Shown here one piece after another: positions 36,801-52,300 of a DNA stretch of 64,000 bases (positions within the stretch are counted from its first letter, which is position 1; the number at the start of each line of letters is the position of its first letter). Source of the stretch: Anopheles merus (Eukaryota; Arthropoda; Insecta; Diptera; Culicidae); NCBI RefSeq assembly GCF_017562075.2, contig NC_054082.1, forward strand, positions 29,208,231 through 29,272,230, written 5' to 3'. The notes beneath the pieces are model-generated. The model was not told where the DNA came from, searched no databases, and worked only from the letters and a program-made list of their open reading frames with translations. The translations under genes were made by a program, and so were the position numbers.

Positions 36801-37264
36801 CATATGGTTCCGGTATCTGACCAAGAAAAATGAGGAAATTAATTTTGCCCGTGCAGCACACTCGAGCTCACTCAGAGCCTCGTCCTAATTACGGTTCGGT
36901 CAGCAGCTGCCTGCGTGCCGGGGCTGTGTCAAAACCATGCATAACCACACAGCAGCAACACACACACACACACACAGCGAACTCGTTTTCCCCAAAATTT
37001 CCCGGTAACTGTACTCGTTAGGGCGGCAGGGTAGCGTAATATTCACTGGACTGTAGCCGGCCGTACCTTGCCAGCTTACGGGCCGGCCGTAGCTGTGAAG
37101 CTTTAGCTTTGAAAAGTAATTCGCATGCACACACGGCTGTTAGACAACGGGGGAAACTCTCCTCCTCCCCCCCCCCCCTCCCACCGAACTTCCTTCTGTA
37201 CCGAAAAATGCAGAGCTAGAACTTTCCGGGCCCAACGGAAGCAACAAGGCGCAAATCGGGAAGT

Positions 37265-37344
<80 letters not shown>

Positions 37345-40300
37345 GCTCCGTCGGCTCACCCGGATGAAAAGGCGAAAAATGTGGACACAATTTTACAGTC
37401 CCGCTTTTGTGATGTGCGGGGTTCGGTTGCACTGGTGGCAGCATGCCGGTGGGTGAGTACTTTGCCGGAACTAGTTACGTGTAGTTGTAGCGAAATTGTA
37501 ACTGACGGAAATGGTAAGACGTACCCGCTGCTGAGCCTGACATTATTTTGCACCATGACCAAGGTTGGTGGTGGTGGTGGTTTATGTTTGAAACCTGTGC
37601 CTTATGCAATGACACTGTGCGCGCGTGTGTGTGTGTGTGTACGCATGTACCCGAATGCAAAAAGGATGATGGCATGTTATTGAAAGTTCCACAACTGTGT
37701 GAGGGGTTATCGTAATGACGGCTCTGGTCGTTATGCTTTATAATTTGGAAACTCTGTAGAGCGGCTTGTCTTTGTGCTGTGAGGAACCTGCTGGATGAGT
37801 TATTAGTATTCGGCCACTACCGAGCCGTGTGTTACCCCGCCTCCCATTCCCCAACTAAGTCAGCACGATGAGACATCGGGAGGATCTTTTTGTAGAGAAA
37901 AAAAAGGGACAAAAGAACGGCTACCGAGGACCCCATAAAACAAGTTTATGGTTATCATTATCTATACTGATTGTGAATCATTACACTGCTTCAAGTGATG
38001 CTTGTTGGTGGTGGAATGGATTCGGTTGGCTTACATGCTGCGGCAATGGTTCGGTGCGTCGTTTATGATTCCACGGCAGAAGGCAGGCCGGTGGAGCAGT
38101 TACCATCGTTCAGCATAATGGCTTGGCCTAGTACAGCCTGCGTGGCGGAGCGGGCGTTTGCTGGTTTTATTTCTCTTACCGTGCCCTGCATAAGGACACT
38201 TTATGATAAAAGAAACGATTTTTTTTAAGACGCATCCATGTTGTTTATTGGGCCGACCTTGGTTGTTTCATATTTTCAACCTACCAAACGTCACTTTTGT
38301 CAGGATCAGATTGTGCCCGTAGTTGCCGTGTGAATTTATAAAACGTCTGAGCTTGAGTGCTGCGGTTGTTGGATCAGGAGGAAAATGTTTACCGTCAACC
38401 AGTGTCGTCCAGTTGTTAGCGAGTGGGTAAAGGTAGGTTTCAGCTAAAAGGACTGAACTAATTTTAAAAATTGCGTCCCGTTTTCTGTGTACCGAGGCGG
38501 AATAGTTGCAGCGGTGTAAAGTGTTTAGCCTGTGCCGTATCCTGACAGGCCCAAGTAATATGCAGTCCGGTAGTTTTATGAGTAGTGATAAAAACGGATG
38601 ATCTTATCTTTAAGCCGCTGGTTTGTGGTTGGTAGTACCGAGTGGAGTACTTTACCTAGAAATACCGTTTTTCAGAACTAGACAGAGTTCAAGTGTTTAC
38701 ACAGAACACAGCCGAACAGTATCTAACGCAAGCTACCCTCTCATGTAACATTACGTGGAAAACTGTGCGAAATAGAGTGAAGCAACTAGCTAGGGATAGT
38801 GGGTTGCCCCCCTGCTCATTGAAATCGTTCATCTATCTAATCTGCTGTAGAAACAAGCTGCATTGAAGCTCGCTCATCAGTGCATGAAGTTGGCTCCAAG
38901 TTGAGGGAGTCTGCTACGTTGCGCTTAAATGGAATGCTTTTGGACCATACTAAGGACCAAAGCCAGCTCGACTCAACGGGTTGGAAAATGTGCGTTTCCC
39001 ATTCGTGCCGGGACGGTATGCATAGCAAAACTGCAACGAAAACAAACTGTGAAACTGTCGCATTCGTGGTGCAATTAATTTGCAGGCTATTTAATTGCCC
39101 AGCAGAGCTTTGCTGGACGCTTTTGGGTAAAGTTTTATCTACCGGCGGAGCTAGTGTTTAATTACACTGTTGCATAAATTATCATACATCATTGAGCTGT
39201 TGTTGTGCACCTGGTTGCCGTTGCTGTTTAGTGTAAGAAATGTTTAGCAAATTTTTCAACACATCCGAACAGAGGTAAAGCAGCACAGCAGCGAAATAGA
39301 ATGCTCCATTTGCTGGGTCTCCGGTCAAACGATACTTTCTTCACGATGCGCTATCCATTCCTTTAACTGCGCCCGTTACCGTTAGGAGCTGCCTTGCTGG
39401 CTGCTGGCTGCCGCTCTTACCCCTCAGTGGGTGGCAAATGAATTTCCACGCGAAGCTTTAGTGGGTAACTAATAAAATTTTACTGCAGCCACCTCGGCCC
39501 TGCGCTTTGCGGCCGCCCGGGGAGGGTTTGGAAAATGGAGCGAACGCGGCGGAGCCGCTGCCTCCATGCTGCACCTTCATCCAAGATACAACTTGCATTG
39601 GGCCCGAGACGCCCAAAGACTTCCATCCAATTCCCTCTGTCCGTCGGTGTGTGTTGTGGTTATATTTTACGTTCAAACCGAGCGTGCTGGAATTTTATTC
39701 CACAAACGCTTCATGCTACCCGTATCACCCGCGGTCGGTCGGCAGAGGGTAGGCCGGGCAGGCGGGAACACATTCTTCGTCAGGTGTTACCACGCCAAAA
39801 GCTCTCTGTGGCTGTGGCGAGGATCGTTGGACGCCATCTGCCCGCTGGTTGGTGTGGGGGTTGAAGTTTTCCGAGTTGCTCTTTCGCCGGCCCCGGTTTC
39901 CCCGGTTGGCAGGTGTGGTCCGAGCGCCCTGGAAGCTTGATGAAGCAATATTAAAGCAGCTGGTAACGTGGTACCGGTCTCCGGGAGGGGAAAACAGGGA
40001 CGTGAAATATGAAATGCAAATCAAGCGCAGCGAGCCATTTTGTGCGATTGGTTGAGAAAAGGCGAGACAGAGAAAGAGAGGGGGGGAGAGAGAGAGAGAG
40101 GGAGAGAGAGAGGGAAAGAGAGAAAGAAGCCCTGGAATTGACTCTGCCGGTAAAGTGAAATCCAGCAGGGAACTCACATTGCATGTGGTTCAGGCTGCCC
40201 GGGGGAGGTTTAGTAATTAATTTACGGAAATATTAATCCTATGAAATTGATTTTTCCTTCGCTTACGAAGGCAGTTGCTGTGTGTGTGGCTGTTATGTTT

Positions 40301-43300
40301 GATTTACGTTGGAGCGTGGTGTAAGAAACTATTACACCTTTGGGTACGACTGTCAAGAATGATTTTTAGTAAATTTTTGTAGAAAGAAGCGCTTGCCTCT
40401 AACAATGCATTTGCTGTGTCCACTGTAGCGAGCTGTACTTAAATCACGGCACACACACACACACACACACAAACACTCCCAATCCTGTTTTTCTCCAACG
40501 AATTGGTACTTTGGAGCATAAATTTTTACGATCATTTCCCCCACTGCCGCTTGGGTCCGTTGAACACCTGGTTCCACCACCTGCCATTGACCTCTCATTA
40601 AAGCTATAAAAAGCAAATTTCAAATGCACACTGGCGGTACCCATCCTGACCAACCATACTGCCGCCATTGTTGCACAACAATCAACCGTCGAGGCTACCC
40701 CGGAGGGCTTTCTTATCGTTTTATGGTGACGAATGAAACTTCAACATCCATCAAACAATTTTCTCTGACGAGCATTTTATTACGTACGCTGCCGGGGTTT
40801 TTCTTTTGATATTTGTTTTATTTTATTTCCCTTCGCTCGATCCTTTTCTTATCTCTTTGCGATGCTTCGCAAAGGCACTCGCCTTTCGGGTTCCGATTTT
40901 TATTGACCGCTAGAACGACACCGGGAAGCTTGAGTGTGTGTGTGTGTGCTGTGTGTATGTGTATGTGGAACTACCTCCTTGGGTGGACAAAAAGAAAAAC
41001 GGCATGGATCACCAACGTTCTCTCCCTTTTTCCCCCCGAAACACCAGTTGGGAAGAAAATGGCCCTGACCCAGCCCAGACTCCGGTGAAAGAATGGACTC
41101 GAAAAGCAGTGGGTGACGCGCAGAGAGGATGCCCGTATTATGGCCGTTTTCCATGCCATAAAATCCTGCACCACTGTCGTAGCATTTCCATCGCAAACTC
41201 GAGAGAGAGAGAGAGAGAGAGAAATGGCAAACGAATAAAAACAGGATCAACGAGAATGACACACTCCAGTTACGGTCGGGGTGATGCTTTTTCCCTTCCT
41301 GTTTTTTGCTCCTTTCTTTTTGCCCTTTTCCTTGCCTTTGTCCTTGCGGCACGCAGGACGACAAAGGGTTGAACTGTGCCGGGCCGGCCGTGCATAAAAC
41401 TGTGGCCACAGGAATGCGTCACCGCTCCCTGATTGAGCCGGGAACGGCGCAGCATCGGCTGAAATGGCCAAGGAAATGCGAAAGATAACGTTCACTCAAC
41501 CGTAGCGAGTTATTGTTTTATTCAGTTTAGTTTCCTCTTTTCGGTTTCCTCCCCTTCATACTTGAGCTCGTGCTCCTTGGTACACTGGCCCACACCGCCG
41601 CAGGGCCGTGCCCGTTTGAAATGGGCGGTAAAAGTAAACGAGAGGAAACAGTTACAGCCGTAATGTTTATTTGGCACTTAAAATACACCGAGTAACATTC
41701 GTCCACGGCGATGGAGCGCCGGAGCGAGCGGCTGTACCCTACCGGCCAACTCGCGCCCGAACCGAGTCATATGTTATTAAATACCTTGAAGGTTTTCTTT
41801 CCCTGTGCACTCTGACCACTCTGCTGTTGGTGTTGATGCTCAAAGGGGAGAAGGGGGAGGACAAGCAAAAACAAAAGCAAAACTCCATTCGCCTCCAGCA
41901 TCCAGCAGAGTTTTGGTTTGGTGGTAAGTTTTTGTTTTTCCACTTTCACTAATGTTTCATTCACCGGCGGCCAACAGGGATGATGAGGTTGCGCCTTGGA
42001 CGGAGGAGGTGTTTACCCCCCACCCGTTTCACCCCACCGCGCACCAACCCAAGGCAGCCCGAAGGCAATGAAATTAAAAAGTTGAAACGATTAAGTAAAT
42101 TTATTCATCAATTACACGGCAAACGTTTGGCAGGCCCAAGCAGGTCGGTCGCAGGGGGTGCCGCAAAAGAGCGCATTTTATTATCACCTTCCCACCGGGG
42201 AATGAAAGCTCCCAACACGTGTGTGTGTGTGTGGGTTGCGCAACGGCGGTTTTGTGCTGGAATAGGGACCGACAGCTCATAAAGTGAACGTTTTGTTGCG
42301 CCGCAAGAGAATGCAACGCTTGTTGGTGGTTTTTGGGGCCTTTGGAGCGCTTCTTCATAACCTTCATTCCATCAATGTGCCCATCACTGCGGCTGGGAAG
42401 GGGAGAAAGCGAGCGAGAGTCGTTCGCCTTTTATTTATGGCGGTAATCGAGGAAATGAATGTACCGCCACTGCAGTGGGACACAGTTAGTGCTTTGCCGG
42501 TTGCAGGTATCGTTTAATTATAGCCACGTGTTTTAGAGCGAACTTTAGAGTGAGGGGAAATTTTATTTTCATATGTAATAGCCGTCAATCGATCAGTTTG
42601 GGAGTAATTTAATGGTTGAACGATCGACAAGAACTTATCACGATAATGTTGATCAATTAATGTAACATACGTAAATTAACAAAACAGAACAAAAGTGAGA
42701 ACAAAAATTTACCAGATATCATCAAAAGGCTTATTCTTGACACTGATTGCACTGATGATAACTTTTTGTTGCGCGTTTGTGCTGCAAAGTATCAGTTTAG
42801 AATTTTTAGTTGTAAACTTTCAACAAGTTATTATTTATAAACCACAACTAAAAACGGTCAATAAGTAACACTTTTTATCAAATCATACTAAAGAAAAAAT
42901 AAAAGAAAACTCATCAACTGTTTTTTTTCAGTAAACTGTTCTTTCTGAATAAAATCATAAATAAAAAAGAACATACTGTACATGTAACAGCTATTAGATT
43001 AGCTAATGACTCAAACACCTGACTATTACAGGGAGTCGCAATGTTCAGTTCATATTCTTACTTTTGAGCAAAAACTGGCAAACATATCAGACTTCCCTTC
43101 CTCGTACCGTAAAACTGTGGACCTTTTATACAAACTATTACGAAAGGAGATTCATGTTTGAGCAGATAATTTGAGCGAAAATGTAATAGAGAACCCAAAC
43201 CAACAAAAGGCCTGAATGTGGCGTATGGGAGCAGAAGTTATTAAAAAAGAACAAAATCAAACAGGCAGTGCAGGGCAGCTGCAACGCATCCTTTACAGGC

Positions 43301-46300
43301 GTTGAAACATTCCACTTCATTAGATTGGCCATAGAAACGGGTTTCCCTTCATGCATGCATGAGGTTATGCTCTATTGTACCGCACCGGAGATGGATGTGT
43401 AACAGGCTTGCAGTAATGAGAAATGCCAACTTTCTCACTGCCTGTCGCTGTTTCATAATACTTCGACAAGTCTGCACGTGTGTGTGTGTGTTTTTTTTTT
43501 TCATTACTACCGAGCCACCCAGCATTTTTCATTAGTTAATCCACTGCACAGCACAAAGCGGAAGGGGTACGAAAGATGTTTGCGTACACTATTCAGCCTA
43601 TATGAACACACACACACACACACACACCCATACAATGTTCCGCATCATCTCGGCTCGGTAAAGGTGTTGGCCTTGGTAGTTTGCGCTATTCACCGGGAAA
43701 AAGAAGCACCGCATTGAGAGAAAAGAGCACACTGCAACAGCACGCGTATGTCCCGCGTGCACGTTCAAACCACGGCGATGTGCACGACAAAAGATGCACC
43801 CGTTTTTTCGTTCTTCACAAAGCACACACACACACGTTGGATGTGCACCGAGTGAAGAGACGAAAATGGAAACAAACAAAAGCTTTCGTCCATTGAATGA
43901 ATAGTTTGCGGTGCGCATAGATGCCGCAAGCTGGACCCCGAAAGCAATCGGGTTTGGTGGGGCAGGGGCCGGGAAAGGTAGAGCGACTGCATTCAGTGCA
44001 AAACATCCTGCCTCTTTCCCCTGCCCCCTGCCCTGAAAGCGATGCTATGTGCATGCTTACATTTTTGAGAAACTATGGCACAACGGATGGTTTCAGCGGG
44101 AACGAAGGTGGAGCGTGACCAAGGGGAAATGAGGTCAAAAGAACGGGTCTAACCTTGAACGTGCTGGAGCGCGGCCCAATCTGAGTGATGACGATGGTGG
44201 AAAGCTGTATGGGCCTGTTTGGAAAACAGTTTTAAGTACTTTTAGTATCACATTGTAAACTGTTTTCGAGTTTGTTTTTGTATATGTGCGTACGTGTTCG
44301 CTATGAGTTTGAGGCCCGAGTGTTTCAGAATGTTGAATGTAGCAACATGTTTTCAATGAAAAAATATTCATATATTTCTAATTATTAAAAAAAGTGCACA
44401 TAATTGCTCATTAAGATGACCAATACCTCTCAAATAGGCAACCCTCTAATTCGTTTACTGAATTTCAATATGATTTTCAACTTAACGCACTCCTCTACTA
44501 ATAGACCGACATTTGTTATGACGATCGAACGACATTAGTTATGTGAAAAATGTTTCTTTTTAAAGATCAGGTGTGGTCCAGTTCGCTCAGTAAAATGAAC
44601 TGAACGCGGGCGGTGATTCTTTCGCACGGCCGAGTTGCGGTATGAATTTTAATATCGATTTTAGGCTGCAAAAATGTTCATCCTATTTTAAATTTTTATT
44701 TTTACAAAATTCCGTTTACACGCTGAGAAATAGGAATTAAAAGTTGTTTTAATGCTCAACCCAACTTTAAATTGATCACGATTTGTTTAATTTTCTTATA
44801 TCGTTATTTATTTTGTGTTTTATTTGTCTAAAGTATTTTGTTTAAAAATTTAAATTAATCGCCATTCAATTCAACAGATTCATAGCACTCTTTCAATCAA
44901 TTGTAAGGTTAAAAAAATCGCTATACTATAGTCCGTGGGGCGAATCTTGTTCCTACATTCAAAGCCAATACGGGGTTTCTCTTCTAAAATCTAACATGGA
45001 TAACAGAATCATCATGCTTTCTCGTTCTAGTCAACACACTTTCAAATCTACCAGAGCGAAAAAGCATGCTGATTATTTGAGTAGAAGAACATCGCACCGC
45101 GTACGGTTGTTTGTCGCACACTTTAATGATCGGTATGGATAGTTTCCGTGCGGAGAATCAATACCACACTGCTAGCGTGCGGAAGAATCATTTCCATTTA
45201 TCTGCCGGTGCCGTACTCGTTCACTCAGTGTAAAGATTGGAATGAATCATTCCGTTCTGATTCAATTTGCCCATGTTTATACGACATACGATTAAAGTCT
45301 TTATGTGTTATTAATGTGTTTACACTGTCACCTCTAACTCCCTCTAGCGCGTAAGAACAACCTCTATGTTGTGCAAACTCCGCTTAACCGAAAGTATCAT
45401 CGACTCTCAGCAGATTTAAGGTAATTGACTGGTTAGGTAAAATTGGCATTTGAAAACCTTTCCAGTAGTAGATTTTGGATAGTCCATTCAATAAAATTTA
45501 TACTTTGAATAAAACTAAATAATAACATTAATGAAAGGATTGAGCAAAGGGTTGAGTTTACAATGAGGAAAGGGTTAGGTAAGATTCGATGCGTTACCTG
45601 TACAACATTTAACTGGTGATTGTCATATCGTTTCGATTAGGATTTCGCATTTTGTGTCTGCACAGTTAGCGAAGCCTCGTGTTAAACAAATATGGCCGTA
45701 CCGAAAAAGTGCACAATCGTTCCAATAATCCAATAATGGAAAGATCATGTCGAAAGTCCCTTAAAACACGCAAAGTGAGAAAAAAATATACACTCATATA
45801 ATAATCGACGTATGTTATTTTCAAGCAAAACAAGGCGAGTGATTTATTTTCATAGCAAATATGCACTCCTTCCATAACCCATTCAAATGACTTTTGTAGC
45901 ACCAAACGTAGCGACAGCTCACGCTGTACGATGCATACGTTTGCATTTCCCTTCAGTGCAGCAACCGCTACTGCCACCCCACTCACCGATGTGCTTACCT
46001 TCAACCGGGACGTGACTTCGTCAACGCCACTGTAAGTGTCTGTCTAATGAAAATTTATTCCAAACGTGAAGAAATTTTAATGACCAAAAGGAAAAGAAAC
46101 CCGCCCCTCCCGGCAACCGCGTGCGCAAAGTATTCCGTTTTCGGTTGCGTACGGTGCTGAAAAACTAGGCAAACCTATTTACGTTTTCATAACGTGCGAA
46201 CCACCGAGCGGTACCGGTAAACCTGGAGTTTCTTTTTTGTTTTTGTTTGTTTCGTTTGAGCCATTGGCCAACGCTTTTGAGGCTGCGTCATTTCGTCAAG

Positions 46301-49300
46301 ACGCGGCGCGCGCTTGGACGTGATTTTCGTCCGGCACGTGCACGACGAATTTCGCCAGATTTCCGCACCGCTCTTTCTTTGGTGGGAATGTGTGAGCTTT
46401 TTCCTGTCTCTCTCTCTATCCCTCTCCTCTATTTTCTCATTCTGGAGTCCTTCCAGTGTGCTTAGTATTCTGGTCGATTAGATCTGGGAGCTTGGGACCG
46501 CCCCGGTATGTACCCCAAGTGTCCGAGCGTAAATAAATCGTCACTGACCTCTTAGGGCACTTCGGGTGGTCCCAGTCCCGGTGTGAATGGCCAAAAGCAA
46601 AAAGCAAGCCACCGAATAGGTAACACGGAACAAAGAGGAAAACAGAAAAGGTTTGGTGCTTTCCGCGTCCACCCTATCCCGACCGTTCGGTGAGTCGGTC
46701 GAATCACGTAAACACACCCTGTTGAAACCCCTGCATCTAGGCTTTCGATCGCTTCGAGGGGTTGGGCGGGGGAGACAGAGTGGCAGGAGGGATCAATTAT
46801 GGAAGCCACCGCGTTTGATGGCTCTCTGGTGACTCGCGAACCGAAACGAATGTGTCCTGCCCGCAACGTATCGGTCAGCCATTCGGTTCGGTGGTATTGC
46901 CGCGCAAAGTACCATTCAAGCGAAGATGGTTCGGCTGTCGTGGGCTGTATCGAATCAGGCCTACATCGCTATGTGGCTGTGTGTCTATGTCCGGTTTTGT
47001 GTGTGCGCAAAATGCTGAACCCGGACGAATGCCAGCTGAATTTCGTGCCACTGCGCTACATGGCGCGTGGTGAAATTGATCGTGCGGTGGACGATACCCG
47101 GTGGGCCGGGTATCATGGGCCTGATTTTGCATTCCATTCACAGATCACGGCGTTATTGAACGGGCCCGGCGTGTGCGTGTGCTACGCCGGGAACACGAAA
47201 TCGCGCACAGGATTCTCAATTCAATTGGGCTAAATGCTATCGGTACATTTCATCGCATGCAAGGAAAAAAGGCGCGGGTAGTGCGGGCCAGCGTTTGCGG
47301 CTGGGCGGATGGAAAGCGTTCAATGATAACTGTTTGGGATATGGTAAATTCATTCCGATACGCTTTTGGAGCTTTTCCCCTCGGTGGTGCAAGCGTGCTT
47401 GGTGTATTTGTTGAAATAGGACTGGACATTATTGCTAGCAAACGAAACGTGTGTTTTTTTTTAAGAGATGCAATAAGAGAATGGGACTTTTCATAATTTG
47501 TTACAAGTATCCAAAGCTTTTAAATATTGTTATTTATCGATCTCATTTTCCTAATTTGCTTTTATTTAGTTTAGTTTTTCGATATTTGAACTTTTCTTCA
47601 TTAAAACAATTAGTAATTTAATTAAATTTATATTACTTTTTCGATTTGATATAAAGTTATATATTTTAAAAGTTTCATGCTGTGTGGAATGGATGCTTTT
47701 GAGTTGTTTTCATTTTTAAAAGTGCTCGTTTAAAAGTTTAAATCGTTCAAAACACATGATATATACCCTTCCATTGATTAAAAAACTTTTCTTACACCTG
47801 CGCTTTCATTGTTCGTTCGAAAATGTTAGCTTTTGTGTTGCCATTTTAAGACTATTTTAGTTTGTTTAATGAAGTCTCTTTTAGAGTGCTTTTTGCTCGC
47901 AATCGTAAACGGATGCTCAGTCCCTTTGGCAGCCATCGGCATCACTTTTCAGAAGTTCCCCGTAATTTATTCCACATCAGGATTAGATGCCGGGACCTGC
48001 TGCTACTCAACCATTACGTGTAAGCACAAAGCGCGCAAGAAGTCCCGCTCGTCAACGCACACAAACACACTCACAAACAGAACGGCCCCTTCACGGCGCA
48101 TATCCTGTGACATGTGCTCCCGGGAACCGTGCTGATGGCGTTTCATGAACCCCTGGCATTCGTTAAACAACACAATGCACTAACAAACAGGGCAATATGA
48201 GCCAACGGGATGCTTTTTACTCCCTATTTTATTCTGCCCTCTGTAGCTGAGCTTTCTGTCGTCCTATCGGCAGGGTGCATACATTTACCGATAACCGTAG
48301 GCAGCATAGCTACAATAGCGCAGGTGAAATGCCAGCGTGCCCCACGGTCTTCACTGATGTGTATGATTAGCGTAGGGAGGTGCGGGGAATTCCGTTCCGT
48401 TACTATCACTATTGTCACCTATTATTTGAGCGCAGATTACACGCGCAAACGATACACCTTCGAGTGCGACTGGTGCTTTGGTGGGGTTCGGATTTTGGTA
48501 CCACCATCTGACCCCAGCGGGTTTGATCTTTCACGCCATTCTGCTGGCGTGACTTGCCCGTGTCTGGTGCTGTAACCGTCACGGGCGCTGTGCCAGGCGC
48601 TGTCGGTGCAGCGAGCAGGTTAGCTTAATGATGGTTTGGTGCGAGCGCTTCACCACAACGCGCGGTTTGATGAAGCGTGGGTGGGTGTGTGTGGGTCGAT
48701 GAATCTTTGATAAGCCGACCGACCGTGTTGGGAGGCCACGCAAAACAGGCACAGGGAGCAGCACCGTAATGAGCTCGAGCAGTGACGGTACACCGCAACC
48801 GGCTTGAGCACGTCATGGTGCGCTAATGAAGGTCCGCCACCGTGCTGATCGGGCTGCGTACTCATTGATGACTGTGCGGTAAACATTGGGGAGCGTGTTT
48901 TTTTTTCGTCATTTATGCTACATTAATGGTTTCCTGGGTTTTGTACGTGTAGCGTAAGTGGTAAAAGCATTTTTTTTTCTGCTGTTGGTGCACGTCTTTC
49001 CGCTAAAGCACATGATCGATAGGGTCAGTAGAAGAGCCATCTTTCAACCGCTAGATAGCTGCAAACGGCACAGAAAGGTACGCCTTTCGGGCTAGAGGAG
49101 TGGAAATTCAATCTCGCATGAAGCACAATTTGTAGCGTTTGTATGAATTTTCAAACAATTTCACACCACGCACACCTGCTGCTGCTGATGATGAAGCTAA
49201 TCATTATAGTGCTCCGCTGTAGTGGAAGGCTGGCTGTTTGTTATCCCATTTGCACCTCTCCGCTTCGCTCAGCGCCACCTCCCACCGTACAGCCGAACAG

Positions 49301-52300
49301 GAAAGAGTTAACTAGTCTAGAAACTAGGAACCGTCGTTTGCACGGTGGGTGGCTTGTTAGCTATTCAACCTTTCGCGTACCCCGGCCTGGCGGATAACTG
49401 ATGCTAATGAAATACGCAGCTGGCTGGATAAGCATTACAAGCGCTTGTTATGTTAAAGTTTAAACAAAATGCTCTACCCGGGTACGTGTGCGTGCGTATG
49501 TGTGTGCGAGAGAGAGAGGGCTGTTAAGGGGTTTCCCGTACAACTAGGCCTAAGGTAGCATAGAGTGGTAAACACGGGAAAGCGAGTTTTGCCAGAAGTG
49601 ACAAATGAATGTGCTCGGCCCCGGCCCGCCCGGCGGTACGTGAAAAAGGTGTGCGCCTGGCGACGCTGGCAAATACATTTGATCCTTCACGCTGGATTAT
49701 GGTGCTGAAAACAAATGTCACACAGAGCCCCCGTCCGCTGGTAGGAAGCTCGTACATCATGGTAAATGTTGCACCTGGGTACAATATTTTTAGATGAGTT
49801 CCGGGACACAGCGAACGAACCTAGGCACCACCCCCCCATCCCCCCCCCCCCCAAACCACCGAAAAGCGGCACCGATTATGGAGCGGCAACCAAATTTGTG
49901 GAGAGGAAACTCAAGTGCGACAGGAGCATCGTTCGGCAGTGCACGTTTTTCTACCACCACTTTCCTACCGGGGGACAATCTGACTTTATAGAGCGGGGAG
50001 GAGTAGGTAGCGTAGGAGCGGTGCGTTTTGGGATGAAAATATGGCATCCTGGACTAGGCACTAGCACTCACAAATTATGTTTAATCTCAGCTGCTTACCG
50101 ATTCCGGAACAGGTAATATGGCCGCGCCTCGTACACACGTTTGTCGCTGACGTGTGTTATTAATCGCTACAGAAAACTACCTACACCACTGAAACTAAAT
50201 GGAAAGAAAGAAGGAGATAATGTGCTGACGGACAAACACACGCTCGCAAACTCAAGCCATATTCCTGGGGACAGCTAATCCTAAAGATATGATATTTACA
50301 GAAACCTACAAAAACCACTTTTCTCCCGATGTGTATATAAGGGTGTGTCTGTGTGTTCTGGTTTGGGATTTTCCGCCTTCGTTTCCCAGCAAAAGTTGCT
50401 GACGGGTTGAATCCTTCTCTTCAAACTCTGGACCAGGTAGCATTGTGAATGGGGGGGGGGGAAAAACCCCATAAATGCCCTTCTTGCAATGCTGCACGCT
50501 GTTTCAGATGGTGTTTGTTTTTTTTTCTTCTGTGTGTTACGTACACGTGCTAATTGAAATGAGTTCATAGTTTTTTTTTGGTGTATACTATGCTTTTATA
50601 TGGTAAAAGGTAAAAAGTTTTGTGCTGTGCAAATTCAAGCTGTGTACGTTTCTACCTTTCATTCCAGCAGTGGGCTGCAGGTTGGCCAATCTGAGTGGAT
50701 GTTCAAAATCGATAAGACCAAGGATTAAGTCGCCATGCAACCGAACAACGGCCGGATTGACTTCATCGTGCCGATCGGGAACGGGGTAGTAACGCAAACT
50801 TCTTCTCGAGCGGTGCCTAATCCGAGAGCTTTTTTTGTGAGAGAGTATGTGTCTGTGTGTATGTGGTGCACAAATTTGCTGCCAAACCTTTCTAAAACGG
50901 GTTTCGTTTGCTTAGTGCAGGGAAAAACTGAGCAAATGGTTTTAAGCGGCGCTTATGGAAGATCAATACTGTGCCGGATTGGTGTATGGCATGTGCTAGA
51001 TCTAGAATAGAGGAGCGCCGTATCCATTAAGGCCATGCTGAAGAGTTTTCAGCTTTATTTACAGTACTTTTAATACACAAATTGTGATGATAGTACCAAC
51101 ATTGGTTGAAATCTGCTGAATTACTATCCATTCGATGTATTAGAAGACACACAGTCATTCTTCTTTTATTTATATAGAACAGCCATTGAAGGTACTTTTA
51201 CTACAAATATCATAGTGGATATATTTTTAGGATGTTTTTGATCACCTGCAACGTTTTTTGGACATATAAGCAACGGCAAAACAAACGCTGTCGAAATCTG
51301 TAAATGATACATTTCAAACAAATAATTTATGTCGATATTCGATATTCTGAAAATGTTCATCGCTATTCAAATCAAACTAGCTTCAAACTTCAGATTCAAT
51401 TAAATAATTTTATGTTTTAACCACCACCACCGCATGCACCACTATAGAAACACAATAGCACAACTCTAGGAACCATATCGATATCAAGCAGATTAGTCAG
51501 AAAAATGTGTTTTTTTCGTCATGCTCCTGTGCATTATGGTTTGTAGAAAACGTGTAATTTTCTTTGGGAAAAGTGATTGTTTTGCAGTTATAAAAACATT
51601 TGTATATCTTGACATACTTCAAATAACTGTAAATCTAAAAATTCCATCACTAACGGAACATTGAGCTTTTGCGTCAAATGGCATCACATTTCCTCAATTT
51701 TCGGCTTCACGGTTGCGTCACAATTTGACAGTAAGTTTGTACGCCCAGTAATTGCGTTTGCAAAAAATTCTGTGTATGTACACGGCACACGCAAACCATC
51801 ACACAAAATGCGTTCAGACTTTGAACTTTTAGTTTCAATAGAGTTGAAGAGTTATTTGAAAAGAGTCACCGCTCGCTACACTTTTACTCTGTACTCTTAC
51901 TCTGTGCGCTCTTTACAGAGAAAGTTGTGTCCAAGTGATGCAAACCTACACAAAATAACTTTACATTACAAGCTAAAATAGTAAACCATTGATTAAAATA
52001 GTTAACAATTCATGCGAGAAAATTTGAAATCCCCCACAGAGCGTTGATCCTGTTGGAAGCGTGGCCGCATTGCTTTTGACTCAAACATACAACGCAGCCA
52101 CACAGACACACTGTAAAACAACGCTCGCTGGTACTCAACTACATTACCGCGACCAGAGATCCGACCATCCCCGTTTTCTGATGCGATTATTAAACTTTAA
52201 TTTATATCACCGAAAGGGAACGCACATCGCCCAACGGGCCGCTCGTATCACGTATCGGCCGTATCACCCGCTGGCAGTAATGCCGAAGACCGTATTAAGC

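Noticed and set aside
46799..47233. 144-codon plus-strand ORF
   Set aside because: Unrecognised, with other open frames on both strands and no splice context. Kept out for lack of support.
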